Of a DNA stretch of 64,000 nt, positions 1 through 10,975 are shown in pieces. Position numbers and translations under genes: made by a program. The stretch covers positions 3,782,001-3,846,000 of the forward strand of contig NZ_JAMKCQ010000001.1 in the NCBI RefSeq assembly GCF_024169515.1. The letters are read 5' to 3'. The DNA comes from Erwinia aphidicola (lineage in GTDB: Bacteria > Pseudomonadota > Gammaproteobacteria > Enterobacterales > Enterobacteriaceae). The notes beneath the pieces are model-generated. The model was not told the origin of the DNA. It searched no databases and was given only the letters and a program-made list of their open reading frames with translations. Position 1 is the stretch's first letter. The number at the start of each line of letters is the position of its first letter.

Positions 1-154
1 ACCAGCTGAAGCTGGATGAAAAGCCGGATAAACAGTCGAATTGTAGGAATAATTGCCTTAAAGCGATAAATTTCTATTGATTGAGATGGTACGCAATTCA
101 GGTTGCCTTAAGTATGAAAGGTAAGCCTGGCTACAGTAAATGAAGGAAACAGTG

Positions 155-721
155 ATGTCTGAGCGCTTTGAAGCAGCAGAATTAAACGATCTGGCTAATG
201 ATTTACCCCGTTTTTTACACTCTCTTTACCATCTGGCGCAGCGTCTGGGGCTCGATCTCGCCGCGCTGGAAGTTGACCACATAGCGCTGAGGTGCAATCA
301 GAACACCACCGCAGAGCGTTGGAAAGCGGGCCTTTTACGTCTGGGTACGCTGTTTTCCGAGAAGCAGATTGCGGGCAGGCCAATTGCATTATTCGAATTA
401 ACGCAACCGTTACAGGTGGGGCCGTGGCCGATAAGCATCATTGAACTACCGTGGCCCGGTCAGCGGCTCTATCGCCACGAGGGGTGGGAGCATATCGAAG
501 TGGTGCTGCGCGGCGATGCCGACACGCTGGGGACGCGTGCGCTGGCGCTGATGGCCGATGAAGGCTTGATCCAACAGGGCATTTCAGTGAAAAGCAGCGC
601 GCCGCATGGGGAAGGTGAGCGGCTGCCCAACCCGACGCTGGCGGTGACTGACGGCCAGGTGACCATCAAGTTCCATCCGTGGAGCCTGAAGGAGATTGTG
701 GAGAGCGAACGCGAAGCTTAG
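155..721 (+). CDS. yecM: YecM family protein
   Basis: About 188-residue cytosolic protein of the YecM family, a vicinal-oxygen-chelate-like fold whose substrate is not established. Recognisable family stretches are DHIALRCNQN near residue 40, IIELPWPGQR in the middle, HEGWEHIEVV, and the C-terminal NPTLAVTDG and IKFHPWSL. An upstream in-frame ATG at 140 exists, but the ATG at 155 is preceded by AAGGAA at 143-148 with good spacing, so 155 is preferred. It is convergent with the C-S lyase gene and the two stop codons overlap. Length and sequence match the E. coli protein; the biochemical role is unknown. Confidence 0.9.
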   Translation: MSERFEAAELNDLANDLPRFLHSLYHLAQRLGLDLAALEVDHIALRCNQNTTAERWKAGLLRLGTLFSEKQIAGRPIALFELTQPLQVGPWPISIIELPWPGQRLYRHEGWEHIEVVLRGDADTLGTRALALMADEGLIQQGISVKSSAPHGEGERLPNPTLAVTDGQVTIKFHPWSLKEIVESEREA

Positions 722-1863
722 CGACCGATAGCCAGCGCCAGCGTCATGCGGCGCAGGGCCTCGTTTAACAGGTCGCGCTGACAGCCAAAGTTGAAGCGCA
801 CAAACTTGTCATCGCCGAAGTCGCGCCCGGCCGAGAAACCCAGCCCGTGTTTTTCAAAGAACAGCGCCGGGCTGGCTACGTTGAGCTGGCTGGCGTCAAT
901 CCAGCCGAGGTAACTGCCTTCCGGCGCGACCATGCTCATGCCCGGCAGTGTGTTAACGTGCTGCACCAGCGCATCGCGGTTGCTGCGCAGATACGCCAGC
1001 TGCGCCTCCAGCCACGGCTGACCGTCGCGCCAGGCCGCGGTGGCCGCGACCAGCGCCAGCACGTCGACGTCCGGCACAATGCCTTTACGCTGCTGGTTAA
1101 AACGTTCACGCAGTTCACGGTTGGGGATAATGGCCAGCGATGCGCCCAGCCCGGCGATATTGAAGCTTTTTGACGGCGACAGCAGGGTTACTGAGCGCTG
1201 CGCGGCGTCTTCGCTCAGGCTGGCGAACGGAATATGCTCTACCCCCGGTTCCAGCAGCAGGTCACAGTGGATTTCATCCGAACAGACCAGCAGGTCGTGG
1301 CGCTGGGCAAACCGCAGCTGGGCTTCCAGCTCAGCGCGGCGATAGACGGTGCCGCCGGGGTTTTGTGGGTTGCACAGCATCAGCAGCTTCTCGTTGCCGG
1401 TCAGCTGCGCGTCCAGCGCGTCAAAATCCACTACCCAGCGCTGCTCTTGCAGCACCAGCGGGGCATTGATCTGATCTCTGGCGGCGAGCGAAGCCGCGGA
1501 ACGAAACGGCGGATAGATTGGGGTGGGGGCCACGGTGCCCTGATGGGCTTCGGTAAAGGCACGCACGCATAGATTAAGCCCGGTTACTACGCCGGGAAGA
1601 AACACTAACCATTCCGGCTGGATTTGCCAGCCATAGCGGCTGCTCATACGCGCGATAATCACGTCAATCAGCTCTTCCTGCGGGAAGCCATAACCGAATA
1701 TTCCGTGAGCCACCCGCTGCTGTAACGCGTCGATAATGCAGTCGGCAGAGCGAAAATCCGTATCCGCTACCCACAGCGGAAGGATATCCCGGTCACCATA
1801 TTTTCGCCATTTCAGGCTATCGCTGTGACGGCGGTCTATCCGTTGGTCAAAACTGAATGCCAT
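718..1863 (-). CDS. PatB/MalY-type PLP-dependent C-S lyase
   Basis: Fold-type I pyridoxal-phosphate enzyme of the PatB/MalY cystathionine beta-lyase group, which cleaves the C-S bond of cystathionine or other cysteine conjugates. The N-terminus carries the group signature RHSDSLKWRKYG followed by LPLWVADTDF. The PLP lysine lies in SPSKSFNIAGLGAS, and CNPQNPGGTVY and CSDEIHCDLL are the usual cofactor-contacting segments. An ATG at 1869 is in frame, but the one at 1863 has GGGAA at a better distance. It is a single gene, convergent with yecM. Sequence alone does not separate a MalY-like regulator/lyase from a biosynthetic MetC-like role; there is no maltose gene nearby. Confidence 0.85.
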   Translation of the reverse strand: MAFSFDQRIDRRHSDSLKWRKYGDRDILPLWVADTDFRSADCIIDALQQRVAHGIFGYGFPQEELIDVIIARMSSRYGWQIQPEWLVFLPGVVTGLNLCVRAFTEAHQGTVAPTPIYPPFRSAASLAARDQINAPLVLQEQRWVVDFDALDAQLTGNEKLLMLCNPQNPGGTVYRRAELEAQLRFAQRHDLLVCSDEIHCDLLLEPGVEHIPFASLSEDAAQRSVTLLSPSKSFNIAGLGASLAIIPNRELRERFNQQRKGIVPDVDVLALVAATAAWRDGQPWLEAQLAYLRSNRDALVQHVNTLPGMSMVAPEGSYLGWIDASQLNVASPALFFEKHGLGFSAGRDFGDDKFVRFNFGCQRDLLNEALRRMTLALAIGR

Positions 1864-1966
1864 GATCATGTTTCCCGTTAAAATAAGTACCAGTGCAAGA
1901 TAAGTTCAGACTAATCATCAGAGTATACATAAACAAACAGCCAGCAGTGATTAACCGGAGGATAGG

Positions 1967-2722
1967 ATGCGAAAACTGGAAATATGCTGCTACGGGGTGG
2001 AGTGCGCAGTGACGGCAGAACGGGCGGGAGCCGACCGGATTGAGCTGTGCGCAGCCCCCGGCGAAGGGGGACTGACTCCGTCAGCAGGCGCACTGATTGC
2101 CGCGCGCCAGCGCGTATCGATTCCGGTTCACCCGATCGTACGCCCGCGCGGCGGCGACTTCTGCTACAGCGAGATTGAATTTGAGTTGATGAAGTCGGAC
2201 ATCGCTTTTATCCGCGAGCGCGGCTTCCCCGGGCTGGTGATCGGCCTGCTGGATGAAGACGGACATATCGATCTGGCGCGCATGCAGCAGGTCATGCGGC
2301 TGTGTGAGGGCATGAGCGTGACCTTTCATCGGGCGTTCGACCTGTGCCACAACCCACGCAGCGCGCTGGAACAGTTGACGGATCTCGGCGTGGCGCGCAT
2401 TCTGACTTCAGGCCAGCAGCAGAGTGCAGAAAGCGGATTACCGCTGTTAAGGGAACTTAGCCGCATGACCTGCGGTCCGATTATTATGGCGGGTGCCGGC
2501 GTGCGCCTGAGCAATCTGCAAAAATTTATTGATGCCGGTCTGACTGAGCTTCACAGCTCGGCCAGTCAGCGAGTCTCTTCCCCGATGCGCTACCGCAAAG
2601 CCGGCGTGTCGATGTGTTCCGAAACGGAAATAGATGAATTCAGCCGCAGCTGCGTTGATGGCGACGTGGTGGCGGCAATGAAAAGCGTCATGTCGTTTGG
2701 CGCTCCCGAAAGAGTGGCCTGA
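1967..2722 (+). CDS. cutC: CutC family protein
   Basis: CutC, a TIM-barrel protein of 251 residues, historically linked to copper homeostasis; its direct role in copper handling is disputed. Family segments are [21 protein letters not shown] at the start, GRIELCA-type context, [15 protein letters not shown] near residue 60, VTFHRAFD near 120, and [12 protein letters not shown] near 150. Start ATG follows GGAGGATAGG. It diverges from the C-S lyase gene and is followed by a strong terminator, so it is probably a single transcription unit. In E. coli cutC and yecM are also near neighbours. Confidence 0.92.
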   Translation: MRKLEICCYGVECAVTAERAGADRIELCAAPGEGGLTPSAGALIAARQRVSIPVHPIVRPRGGDFCYSEIEFELMKSDIAFIRERGFPGLVIGLLDEDGHIDLARMQQVMRLCEGMSVTFHRAFDLCHNPRSALEQLTDLGVARILTSGQQQSAESGLPLLRELSRMTCGPIIMAGAGVRLSNLQKFIDAGLTELHSSASQRVSSPMRYRKAGVSMCSETEIDEFSRSCVDGDVVAAMKSVMSFGAPERVA

Positions 2723-2783
2723 GACAGCAGCCGATTTTGCCGCGCAGCACGCCGCACTCTGACGTGATGTTTGCAAGTACCAG

Positions 2784-2812
2784 ACCCCAACCCCTTTGTT
2801 GGGGTTTTTTTT
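2784..2812 (+). terminator. Rho-independent terminator after cutC
   Basis: Eight-base stem ACCCCAAC / GTTGGGGT (2784-2791 with 2798-2805), six-base loop, then an uninterrupted run of T to 2812. Confidence 0.9.
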
Positions 2813-2894
2813 GTTCTCAACGCACGCAGATGATGCCGGATGACGCAAAAAACTTTTACACTCACTCTATCCCTAACCCGTGATGAGAGCCTTG

Positions 2895-3725
2895 ATGAAG
2901 ATTTTCGCTTGTACGTTAACGGCGCTGATGACTTTACTGGTGGCCCCGGCGGGATATGCCGCAGCAGCCTGCGCACCCGGCTCTCAGCAGGTGAACAATA
3001 ACAACAGCCTGATGATGCTGGGCGGCACGGCAAAAGGCCCCATCAAACAGTTTGTGGTGGGGGAGTTTGGCAAAGATGTCGACCAGCAAAAGCGCATGCT
3101 CGGCCAGTTTGACCGCTGCGGAGCACTGCTGCGCGCCGATATCAGCTATGAGAAGCAGGAAGGGAATATGCAGATCAAGCTGGTACAGAATATCGAGCGC
3201 GTCGGGCAGGGCTGGCGCTCGGGCTATGATCTGGTGGTGTTTCAGCTAAAGGACGGCCAGCCGGTTGAGGTCAACCATAAGCAGGGCACCATCGACTATC
3301 ACACCGGTAAGCGCGGCAGCATCACCAGTTCAACCGATAAATTTTTGCTGCAGGGTGAGGAAGGTTTTACGGAAACCACTAATCGCTTCGATGAGAAACA
3401 GCGCCTGGTGCGCAGCGTGTCGCGCGGCTCAGACCAAAATAGCAACGGGGCTTTCGACTACCGCTGGAATAATAACAATCAGCTGCTCTCTTCAAAATCG
3501 GAACGTAGCACCATGCAGTGGCGTTACGATAAGCAGGAGCGCGAGCTGAGCCTGACGACCAAAACCGACAATCCGCTCAGCAGTATGACCAGCGTCGACG
3601 AGTGCCAGCTGTGGGACGATCGCGGTAACTGTACCCTGAGCTACTCGCGCGAGATGGAAGTTTTTCCCAGTGGAATAGTGCGGCGCAATATTACCGCTGC
3701 CTACCGATTTGAGTATTGGGAATGA
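2895..3725 (+). CDS. Secreted YnfC/UPF0257-like protein
   Basis: About 276-residue exported protein. A signal peptide (MKIFACTLTALMTLLV then APAGYAAAA) precedes a cysteine that could be a non-ideal lipobox; the -3 residue is Ala rather than Leu, so lipidation is uncertain. The mature part resembles the E. coli YnfC/UPF0257 lipoprotein family: GPIKQFVV near the mature N-terminus, RCGALLRADISYE, then MQWRYDKQERELSL and a C-terminal CQLWDDRGNCTLSYSREME segment with paired cysteines. Upstream in-frame starts (GTG 2880, ATG 2883) lack a ribosome site; the ATG at 2895 gives the natural signal peptide. Function unknown. Its last codons and stop lie inside the 61-base tandem repeat that follows. Confidence 0.65.
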   Translation: MKIFACTLTALMTLLVAPAGYAAAACAPGSQQVNNNNSLMMLGGTAKGPIKQFVVGEFGKDVDQQKRMLGQFDRCGALLRADISYEKQEGNMQIKLVQNIERVGQGWRSGYDLVVFQLKDGQPVEVNHKQGTIDYHTGKRGSITSSTDKFLLQGEEGFTETTNRFDEKQRLVRSVSRGSDQNSNGAFDYRWNNNNQLLSSKSERSTMQWRYDKQERELSLTTKTDNPLSSMTSVDECQLWDDRGNCTLSYSREMEVFPSGIVRRNITAAYRFEYWE

Positions 3726-3837
3726 AAAGGGGACGGGCATGCCCGTCCCCTACGCAGATGCCAGGCTCGCGCCACTTTGGGAATGAAAAGGGGACGGGCA
3801 TGCCCATCCCCTACGCAGATGCCAGGCTCGCGCCACG
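3716..3837. repeat. 61-bp tandem duplication containing palindromes
   Basis: Two head-to-tail copies, 3716-3776 and 3777-3837, differing at one internal base (GCCCGTCCCC against GCCCATCCCC). Copy 1 contains the final codons and stop of the YnfC-like gene. Each copy holds a palindrome with a GCATGC centre (3729-3750 perfect; 3790-3811 with one mismatch) that reads TAGGGG on the minus strand. These belong to the interspersed GTAGGGG palindrome family seen at four other places in the window. Confidence 0.9.
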
Positions 3838-3849
3838 TATTCCCCTGGT

Positions 3850-5639
<1,790 letters not shown>

Positions 5640-6035
5640 TTAATGCAGGGTGAAAACCAGGTCCCACGGCAGGAACACCAGATTGGTGACAACCATGCCA
5701 AACAGGGAGAGCAGCGTGAGGATCATGCCATTGCGGCGCCACAGCAGGGTCCGGCTGCGTAAGCCGTGAAAGTGCATCAGGCGACCGAGGAAAAACAGCA
5801 CGCCGAGCAGATGCAGCAGGACCATGTCAGCGCCGTTCATCTCCATCATCACCAGCAGCATCACGGCAATCGGAATATTTTCTACCGCATTGCCGTGCAC
5901 CCGAATGGCAAGCTGTAGATCAGAGACGCCGCCATCGCCAATGGAGACCCGGTACTGACGCCGCAGCTTCACCACATCCAGAGAAAATTTAATAATAAAA
6001 ATCGCGCCAAGCACTACGTAGAGAGCACTGACCAT
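5640..6035 (-). CDS. yecN: MAPEG family membrane protein YecN
   Basis: Small integral membrane protein of 131 residues with about four transmembrane helices. It belongs to the MAPEG (membrane-associated eicosanoid/glutathione metabolism) family. Visible landmarks are VSIGDGGVSDLQLAIRVHGN with the family's RVHGNAVEN segment, and the hydrophobic runs at both ends. Its substrate in bacteria is unknown. It sits between yecE and cmoA on the same strand, as in E. coli. Confidence 0.9.
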   Translation of the reverse strand: MVSALYVVLGAIFIIKFSLDVVKLRRQYRVSIGDGGVSDLQLAIRVHGNAVENIPIAVMLLVMMEMNGADMVLLHLLGVLFFLGRLMHFHGLRSRTLLWRRNGMILTLLSLFGMVVTNLVFLPWDLVFTLH

Positions 6036-6102
6036 CTCTCACTCCATGTTGTAAGAAATTTCTTGTGCGACAGGGTAGCGGACAAACCGCTCTCTGTCGC
6101 TA

Positions 6103-6927
6103 TCAGAACAGTAACTCCTGCCGTGGCCAGTCGGGAGCATCCCCTACCTGCGGCAATGCCTGCTGGAGAGCAGGCCACAGATAACGCACCAGTTCCGGGG
6201 CAAAGCCCACGTCCGGGGTATGAATAAACAGCCACGGCTGGCCCGCATCGTACCACTGCGGCAGGCGTTCCAGCCAGGCGTTAAACCAGCCGAGATTAGC
6301 AGCCGGGTCGTCCCCGCCGATAAAGCGAATCATCGGGGCATCTGCCGTCATCAGCGCATGGACCGGTAGCTTTGGCTTCTTGCGCTGGGCTTCGATAATT
6401 TCGGCAGTAGAAGGCACGGCGCTGTGTACGCCTCGCGTATCCAGAATGACCCGGTTAACCCGGCGCTGGTGCAGGCCGCGGTTCAGGGCGCGCTCCGCTT
6501 CCCCTTTGGCAAAAAACTCCGGGTGGCGCACTTCAACCCCGTAGCGAAACTGCGCGGGCAGGCTATCGAGAAAGCTCCAGAGCACGGGCAGGTCGGCCGG
6601 GGAAAAGGCGGAAGGGAGCTGCAGCCAATATTGCCCAAGACGATCGGCCAGCGGCGCCAGCAGCGAGAAAAACTCGTTACACAGATCGCTGCACTGGCGC
6701 AGCGCCGCCTGGTGGCTGATGGTGGCCGGGAATTTAAAACAGAAGCGGAAATCATCATGGGTCATCGCCCGCCAGCGCTGCACCACTTCCGGGCGCGGCA
6801 GGGCATAGAGCGTGGTGTTGCCCTCAACGCAGTTAAAGTAGCGGGCATAATCCTCCAGGGTGCTCATCCCCAGTTTCTTCCATTGCGGGTGCTGCCACTG
6901 CGGCAGGCCGAGATAAAACGGCTTCAT
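6103..6927 (-). CDS. yecE: DUF72 family protein YecE
   Basis: DUF72 TIM-barrel-like protein of about 274 residues, function undetermined. Family segments are FYLGLPQWQHPQW at the N-terminus, YFNCVEGNTTLYALP near residue 35, FRFCFKFPATISH near 65, GVEVRHPEFF near 135 and WLFIHTPD near 230. The reading frame stays open far upstream, but the ATG at 6927 has AGGAAA just ahead and matches the conserved N-terminus. It is transcribed with yecD and yecN. Confidence 0.92.
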   Translation of the reverse strand: MKPFYLGLPQWQHPQWKKLGMSTLEDYARYFNCVEGNTTLYALPRPEVVQRWRAMTHDDFRFCFKFPATISHQAALRQCSDLCNEFFSLLAPLADRLGQYWLQLPSAFSPADLPVLWSFLDSLPAQFRYGVEVRHPEFFAKGEAERALNRGLHQRRVNRVILDTRGVHSAVPSTAEIIEAQRKKPKLPVHALMTADAPMIRFIGGDDPAANLGWFNAWLERLPQWYDAGQPWLFIHTPDVGFAPELVRYLWPALQQALPQVGDAPDWPRQELLF

Positions 6928-7028
6928 CACGTTTCCTGTGAGTGTTGACTGCGGGCGACTGTAACGCGGGGGGATAACGGTGTGCAAGGGAGAAAAGGAC
7001 CGGTTCCCTCCGGTCCGCGCCATGCGGA

Positions 7029-7595
7029 TTACAGTGCGGCGATCACCTCTTCAGACTGGCGAACGCGGGCAATGCGCGGGAAAATCCACTCGAAGCTGGC
7101 CTGGTGCTGCTCTGCCGTCGCCGTGCTGCAGATATCTTCCGCAATCACCAGGTTGAAGCCCAGCTCCCAGGCGTTACGCGCGGTAGATTCCACACCGATG
7201 TTGGTGGCAATGCCGCCCAGAACAATCGTGTCGATGCCGCGGCGACGCAGCTGAAGCTCCAGGTCGGTGCCGTAAAATGCGCCCCACTGGCGTTTGGTCA
7301 CTTCCAGATCGCTGGCCTGCACGTTAAGCGCCTGTGGGTAACTCCACCAGTTTTCCGGCAGCGCGCCGCCCGCATGCTCAGCGTCCACCGGCTGCTTCAG
7401 CGCTTCGGCGAAATCAGCCGACCAGCCCACGCGCACCAGCACTACCGGTGCATTGACGGCACGGAATTTTGCGGCCAGTTTGGCAGAACGCGCGACCACA
7501 TCGCTGGCAGCGTGCGGGGCATTACCGAAAGGCAGGATGCCTTCCTGCAGGTCGATCAATACCAGGGCAGTGGTTTTTGGGTTCAGTTTAAACAT
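7029..7595 (-). CDS. yecD: Isochorismatase-fold protein YecD
   Basis: Cysteine-hydrolase (isochorismatase-like) fold of 188 residues. The aspartate loop [10 protein letters not shown] and the lysine in [14 protein letters not shown] are present. The nucleophile position reads [11 protein letters not shown], with Gly where catalytic family members have Cys. As remembered, E. coli YecD has the same substitution, so it may be non-hydrolytic or use another mechanism. ATG 7595 follows GGAGAAAG; a longer in-frame extension has no support. It is the first gene of the leftward yecD-yecE-yecN-cmoAB run. Confidence 0.88.
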   Translation of the reverse strand: MFKLNPKTTALVLIDLQEGILPFGNAPHAASDVVARSAKLAAKFRAVNAPVVLVRVGWSADFAEALKQPVDAEHAGGALPENWWSYPQALNVQASDLEVTKRQWGAFYGTDLELQLRRRGIDTIVLGGIATNIGVESTARNAWELGFNLVIAEDICSTATAEQHQASFEWIFPRIARVRQSEEVIAAL

Positions 7596-7768
7596 GACTT
7601 TCTCCGGTTCAGCAGGTGAAAAACAGCGAGAATACAAAGGAACCGACTATTTGTGCGACAATTTATGGCGATAAAGCGGGGGAGATTTGTTAGCGGGTAT
7701 TTCTTAGCCTGCGAATAGCTACATGGGGAACCATTGTTCCCCATGACAGAGACTCAGGTATTTGCGGG

Positions 7769-7939
7769 CTAAACTTCGATGTCAAAAAGGGTTTCCTGCG
7801 GCTCACTCAGCGTGCCGTAACGCTGGAGCTCTTCGCGTAAGGATTGCCACCGCTCCTGATAAATACGGCGATTTCGCTCGGCCTGTTCGGCTTTGCTCAG
7901 GCTCCTGCGCTCTGTGGTACTTTCCTGTTTCAATAACAT
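7769..7939 (-). CDS. Small charged protein, unknown
   Basis: A 56-residue ORF starting MLLKQESTTERRSLSK and ending ETLFDIEV. It is helical and rich in Glu, Arg and Gln, with no recognised family. The start has an excellent ribosome site (GGGAGGCAGGAAT). It overlaps the last 137 bases of the longer upstream gene in another frame. In the overlap this frame uses common codons (CTG, CAG, GAA, CGC) while the longer frame uses rare ones (AGA, GGA, TCA, CCA), so this is likely the truly coding frame there. It could be a coupled second gene or the displaced end of a frameshifted larger gene. Confidence 0.5.
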   Translation of the reverse strand: MLLKQESTTERRSLSKAEQAERNRRIYQERWQSLREELQRYGTLSEPQETLFDIEV

Positions 7940-8396
7940 AGATTCCTGCCTCCCTTTGAATATCCATGCGGTAGCGGTAGTCTAACTCCACTGATTGTTT
8001 TTTCAACAGGTAATTGTAATAACGGCCCAGAGCGGGGCGGGCGGACAGCCAGAAAAGGATGCTGCACTGCCCGCGTTGCGCAAAATTGCGCATCACAGAG
8101 CCAATCCCCTGGATGAACAGGGCTTCAAGCTCTTCCCGGCTGTAGTGCATCGCGCTATAAGTGTCATAGCGCGCGCGTGGATGCAGGGCATACAGCGCCT
8201 GCCGGTCAAAAAAATTAACCATCCAGGCGGTGCGGAGCTGCTCAGGGCTGTACCAGTCAGCCAGCATCAGCCCGTAGTCGGCTAGGAACTCAACGTGGTA
8301 TTCACTTCTGAGCCAGTCACTCTTGTGGACGTTAAGTAAATAGTGATGCCGACACCGCGGCGTAGGTGTCATTTTGCTGCCTTGTATTCTCATCAT
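7803..8396 (-). CDS. Unknown protein between yecD and aspS
   Basis: A 197-residue ORF I do not recognise. Its first 150 residues look coding (HYLLNVHKSDWLRSEY, LMLADWYSPEQLRTAW, FWLSARPALGRYYNYLL). The last 45 residues look like non-coding translation and overlap the small ORF at 7769-7939 in another frame. Two adjacent ATG codons (8396, 8393) follow AGGGA; an internal Met begins MTPTPRCRHH. No signal peptide or membrane segment is seen. E. coli has no gene here, so it is lineage-specific. Either the 3' end is frameshifted or two genes overlap. Confidence 0.5.
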   Translation of the reverse strand: MMRIQGSKMTPTPRCRHHYLLNVHKSDWLRSEYHVEFLADYGLMLADWYSPEQLRTAWMVNFFDRQALYALHPRARYDTYSAMHYSREELEALFIQGIGSVMRNFAQRGQCSILFWLSARPALGRYYNYLLKKQSVELDYRYRMDIQREAGIYVIETGKYHRAQEPEQSRTGRAKSPYLSGAVAILTRRAPALRHAE

Positions 8397-8541
8397 ACGT
8401 TCCCTGTGCTGCGTTCATTTCCGGGTACTGAGCAGCGACACTAGCGCTGGCAGAGCCACGCCGCCAGTTGCTTTATTGACCGCTTGAAGGGACTGGAAAG
8501 CTGCTCGCGTTTTTTCTGCGCTGTTGCACTGATGACAGCAC

Positions 8542-8570
8542 TTATCCTGTGAGGCGTTTTCCATTATAAT
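8542..8570 (+). promoter_or_regulatory. Candidate aspS promoter
   Basis: Perfect -10 TATAAT at 8565-8570 with a weak -35 (TTATCC, 8542-8547) at 17-base spacing, about 90 bases ahead of the aspS start. The rest of the 8397-8662 interval shows no other feature. Confidence 0.55.
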
Positions 8571-8662
8571 GGCCGCCATTTTTCGCGGCAGCAGCGCTTC
8601 TCAGAGCAGGGTATTGATTAAAAATGCTGCACCCGCAGCGCTGTAGTTAAAAGGATATCGTT

Positions 8663-10450
8663 ATGCGTACTGAGTATTGTGGACAGATCAACCTGTCTCA
8701 TGTAGGCCAGCAGGTAACACTGTGCGGTTGGGTTAATCGCCGCCGCGACCTCGGCAGCCTGATCTTTATTGATATGCGCGACCGTGAAGGCATCGTGCAG
8801 GTGTTCTTTGACCCGGACCGTCAGGAAGCTTTCAAGCTGGCTTCTGAGCTGCGTAACGAGTTCTGCATTCAGATCACCGGCACCGTGCGTGCGCGTGATG
8901 AGAAAAACAAAAACGGTGACATGGCGACCGGTGAGATCGAGGTGTTTGCCACCGACCTGACCATCATCAACCGCTCCGAGCCGCTGCCGTTGGACTCCAA
9001 CATGGCGAACAGCGAAGAAGCGCGTCTGAAATATCGCTACCTCGACCTGCGCCGCCCGGATATGGCCAACCGCCTGAAAGCGCGTGCCAAAATCACCAGC
9101 TTTGTGCGCCGCTTTATGGATGAGCACGGTTTCCTCGATATCGAAACCCCGATGCTGACCAAGGCCACGCCGGAAGGTGCCCGTGATTACCTGGTGCCAA
9201 GCCGCGTGCACAAAGGCAAATTCTATGCGCTGCCGCAGTCGCCACAGCTGTTCAAACAGCTGCTGATGATGTCCGGGTTTGACCGCTACTATCAGATCGT
9301 CAAATGCTTCCGTGATGAAGACCTGCGCGCCGATCGCCAGCCAGAATTTACCCAGATCGATGTTGAAACCTCGTTTATGACGGCGCCACAGGTGCGTGAA
9401 ATCATGGAACGTCTGGTGCGCGAGCTGTGGCTCGACGTGAAGTCTGTCGATCTCGGCGACTTCCCGCAGATGACCTTTGCCGAGGCGATGCGCCGTTACG
9501 GCTCTGATAAGCCGGACCTGCGTAACCCGATGGAGCTGGTGGACGTTGCTGACCTGCTGAAAGACGTAGAGTTTAAAGTCTTCTCCGGACCGGCGAACGA
9601 TGCTAAAGGACGCGTTGCCGCACTGCGCGTGCCGGGTGGCGCGCAGCTTAGCCGCAAGCAGATTGACGATTACGGCAAATTCATTGAAATCTACGGTGCC
9701 CGTGGCCTGGCGTATATCAAGGTGAACGAGCGTGCGAAAGGCCTGGAAGGGATCACCAGCCCGGTGGCTAAATTCCTGAGCGCGGAAATTGTCGACGCTA
9801 TTCTGTCGCGCACCGCTGCCGCCGATGGCGATATGATCTTCTTCGGCGCTGACAGTGCCAAAGTGGTGGCCGATGCGCTGGGTGCACTGCGCCTGAAGCT
9901 GGGACGTGACCTGAAAATCACCGACGAAGCCGCATGGAAGCCGCTGTGGGTGATCGACTTCCCGATGTTTGAAGACAATGGCGAAGGCGGCCTGACGGCG
10001 ATGCACCACCCGTTCACCGCGCCGAAAGATATGTCACCAGCCGAGCTGAACAGCGCGCCGGAAACGGCGATTGCCAATGCCTACGATATGGTGATCAACG
10101 GTTATGAAGTGGGCGGCGGTTCTGTGCGTATCCACAATGGCCAGATGCAGCAGACCGTATTCGGCATTCTGGGTATTGCTGAGCACGAGCAGCGCGAGAA
10201 GTTTGGCTTCCTGCTGGATGCCCTGAAGTTCGGTACGCCGCCGCACGCTGGCCTGGCCTTTGGCCTTGACCGCCTGGTGATGCTGCTGACCGGCACGGAA
10301 AACATCCGTGATGTTATCGCCTTCCCGAAAACCACCGCTGCGGCCTGTCTGATGACCGAAGCGCCAAGTTTCGCTAACCCGGCTTCCCTGGCTGAGTTGG
10401 GTATTGAGGTGATTAAAAAGGTCAAAGACCAGCCATCAGAGAACGAATAA
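8663..10450 (+). CDS. aspS: Aspartyl-tRNA synthetase
   Basis: Class II aminoacyl-tRNA synthetase charging tRNA-Asp, 595 residues as expected for the bacterial type. The N-terminal anticodon-binding OB fold includes [18 protein letters not shown]. Motif 2 is [18 protein letters not shown] near residue 217, the bacterial insertion (GAD) domain follows, and motif 3 is [15 protein letters not shown] near 535. Start ATG follows AAAGGATATCGTT. The stop overlaps the nudB start (TAATG), so nudB is coupled to it. Confidence 0.99.
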   Translation: MRTEYCGQINLSHVGQQVTLCGWVNRRRDLGSLIFIDMRDREGIVQVFFDPDRQEAFKLASELRNEFCIQITGTVRARDEKNKNGDMATGEIEVFATDLTIINRSEPLPLDSNMANSEEARLKYRYLDLRRPDMANRLKARAKITSFVRRFMDEHGFLDIETPMLTKATPEGARDYLVPSRVHKGKFYALPQSPQLFKQLLMMSGFDRYYQIVKCFRDEDLRADRQPEFTQIDVETSFMTAPQVREIMERLVRELWLDVKSVDLGDFPQMTFAEAMRRYGSDKPDLRNPMELVDVADLLKDVEFKVFSGPANDAKGRVAALRVPGGAQLSRKQIDDYGKFIEIYGARGLAYIKVNERAKGLEGITSPVAKFLSAEIVDAILSRTAAADGDMIFFGADSAKVVADALGALRLKLGRDLKITDEAAWKPLWVIDFPMFEDNGEGGLTAMHHPFTAPKDMSPAELNSAPETAIANAYDMVINGYEVGGGSVRIHNGQMQQTVFGILGIAEHEQREKFGFLLDALKFGTPPHAGLAFGLDRLVMLLTGTENIRDVIAFPKTTAAACLMTEAPSFANPASLAELGIEVIKKVKDQPSENE

Positions 10451-10884
10451 TGGCCTTCAAGCATCCGGTATCAGTGCTGGTGGTGATTTACGCCGCCAAT
10501 ACGGGGCGGGTGCTGATGTTGCAGCGGCGCGATGATGTGGATTTCTGGCAGTCGGTCACCGGCAGTCAGGAAGCAGGGGAGAGCCCTGCACGGACCGCGC
10601 AGCGCGAGGTGCTGGAAGAGACGGGAATTGATATTTGCGCGGAGCAGCTCACATTAGTGGACTGCCAGCGTCATATAGAATTCGAAATCTTTCCGCACTT
10701 CCTCCACCGCTATGCGCCGGGCACCACCCACAACCGGGAACACTGGTTTACCCTGGCGCTGACGGCGGAGTGCGACATAACGCTGAGCGAGCATCTGGCC
10801 TATCAGTGGCTGGACGCCCCGGCCGCCGCCGCGCTCACCAAGTCCTGGAGTAATCGCCAGGCAATTGAAGAATTCGTAGTTTAA
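10450..10884 (+). CDS. nudB: Dihydroneopterin triphosphate pyrophosphatase NudB
   Basis: Nudix hydrolase that removes pyrophosphate from dihydroneopterin triphosphate, an early step of folate synthesis. The Nudix box GSQEAGESPARTAQREVLEE then TGI spans roughly residues 38-60, with the REVLEE metal-binding core intact. At 144 residues it is close to the E. coli protein (about 150). The start overlaps the aspS stop. Confidence 0.95.
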   Translation: MAFKHPVSVLVVIYAANTGRVLMLQRRDDVDFWQSVTGSQEAGESPARTAQREVLEETGIDICAEQLTLVDCQRHIEFEIFPHFLHRYAPGTTHNREHWFTLALTAECDITLSEHLAYQWLDAPAAAALTKSWSNRQAIEEFVV

Positions 10885-10975
10885 CTTTGGTTTAATCTTT
10901 TGAACTTAGCCAAACGGTCAGGCGTCATCGCCAGCAAGATAGCCTGTCCGGTGCCAATTTGGAGACTAATAGGAA

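Noticed and set aside
8618..10009. Long open frame (463 codons) on the minus strand opposite aspS
   Set aside because: It is the shadow of a strongly coded gene; its translation is rich in His, Gln, Val and Phe without motifs and it has no start site context.
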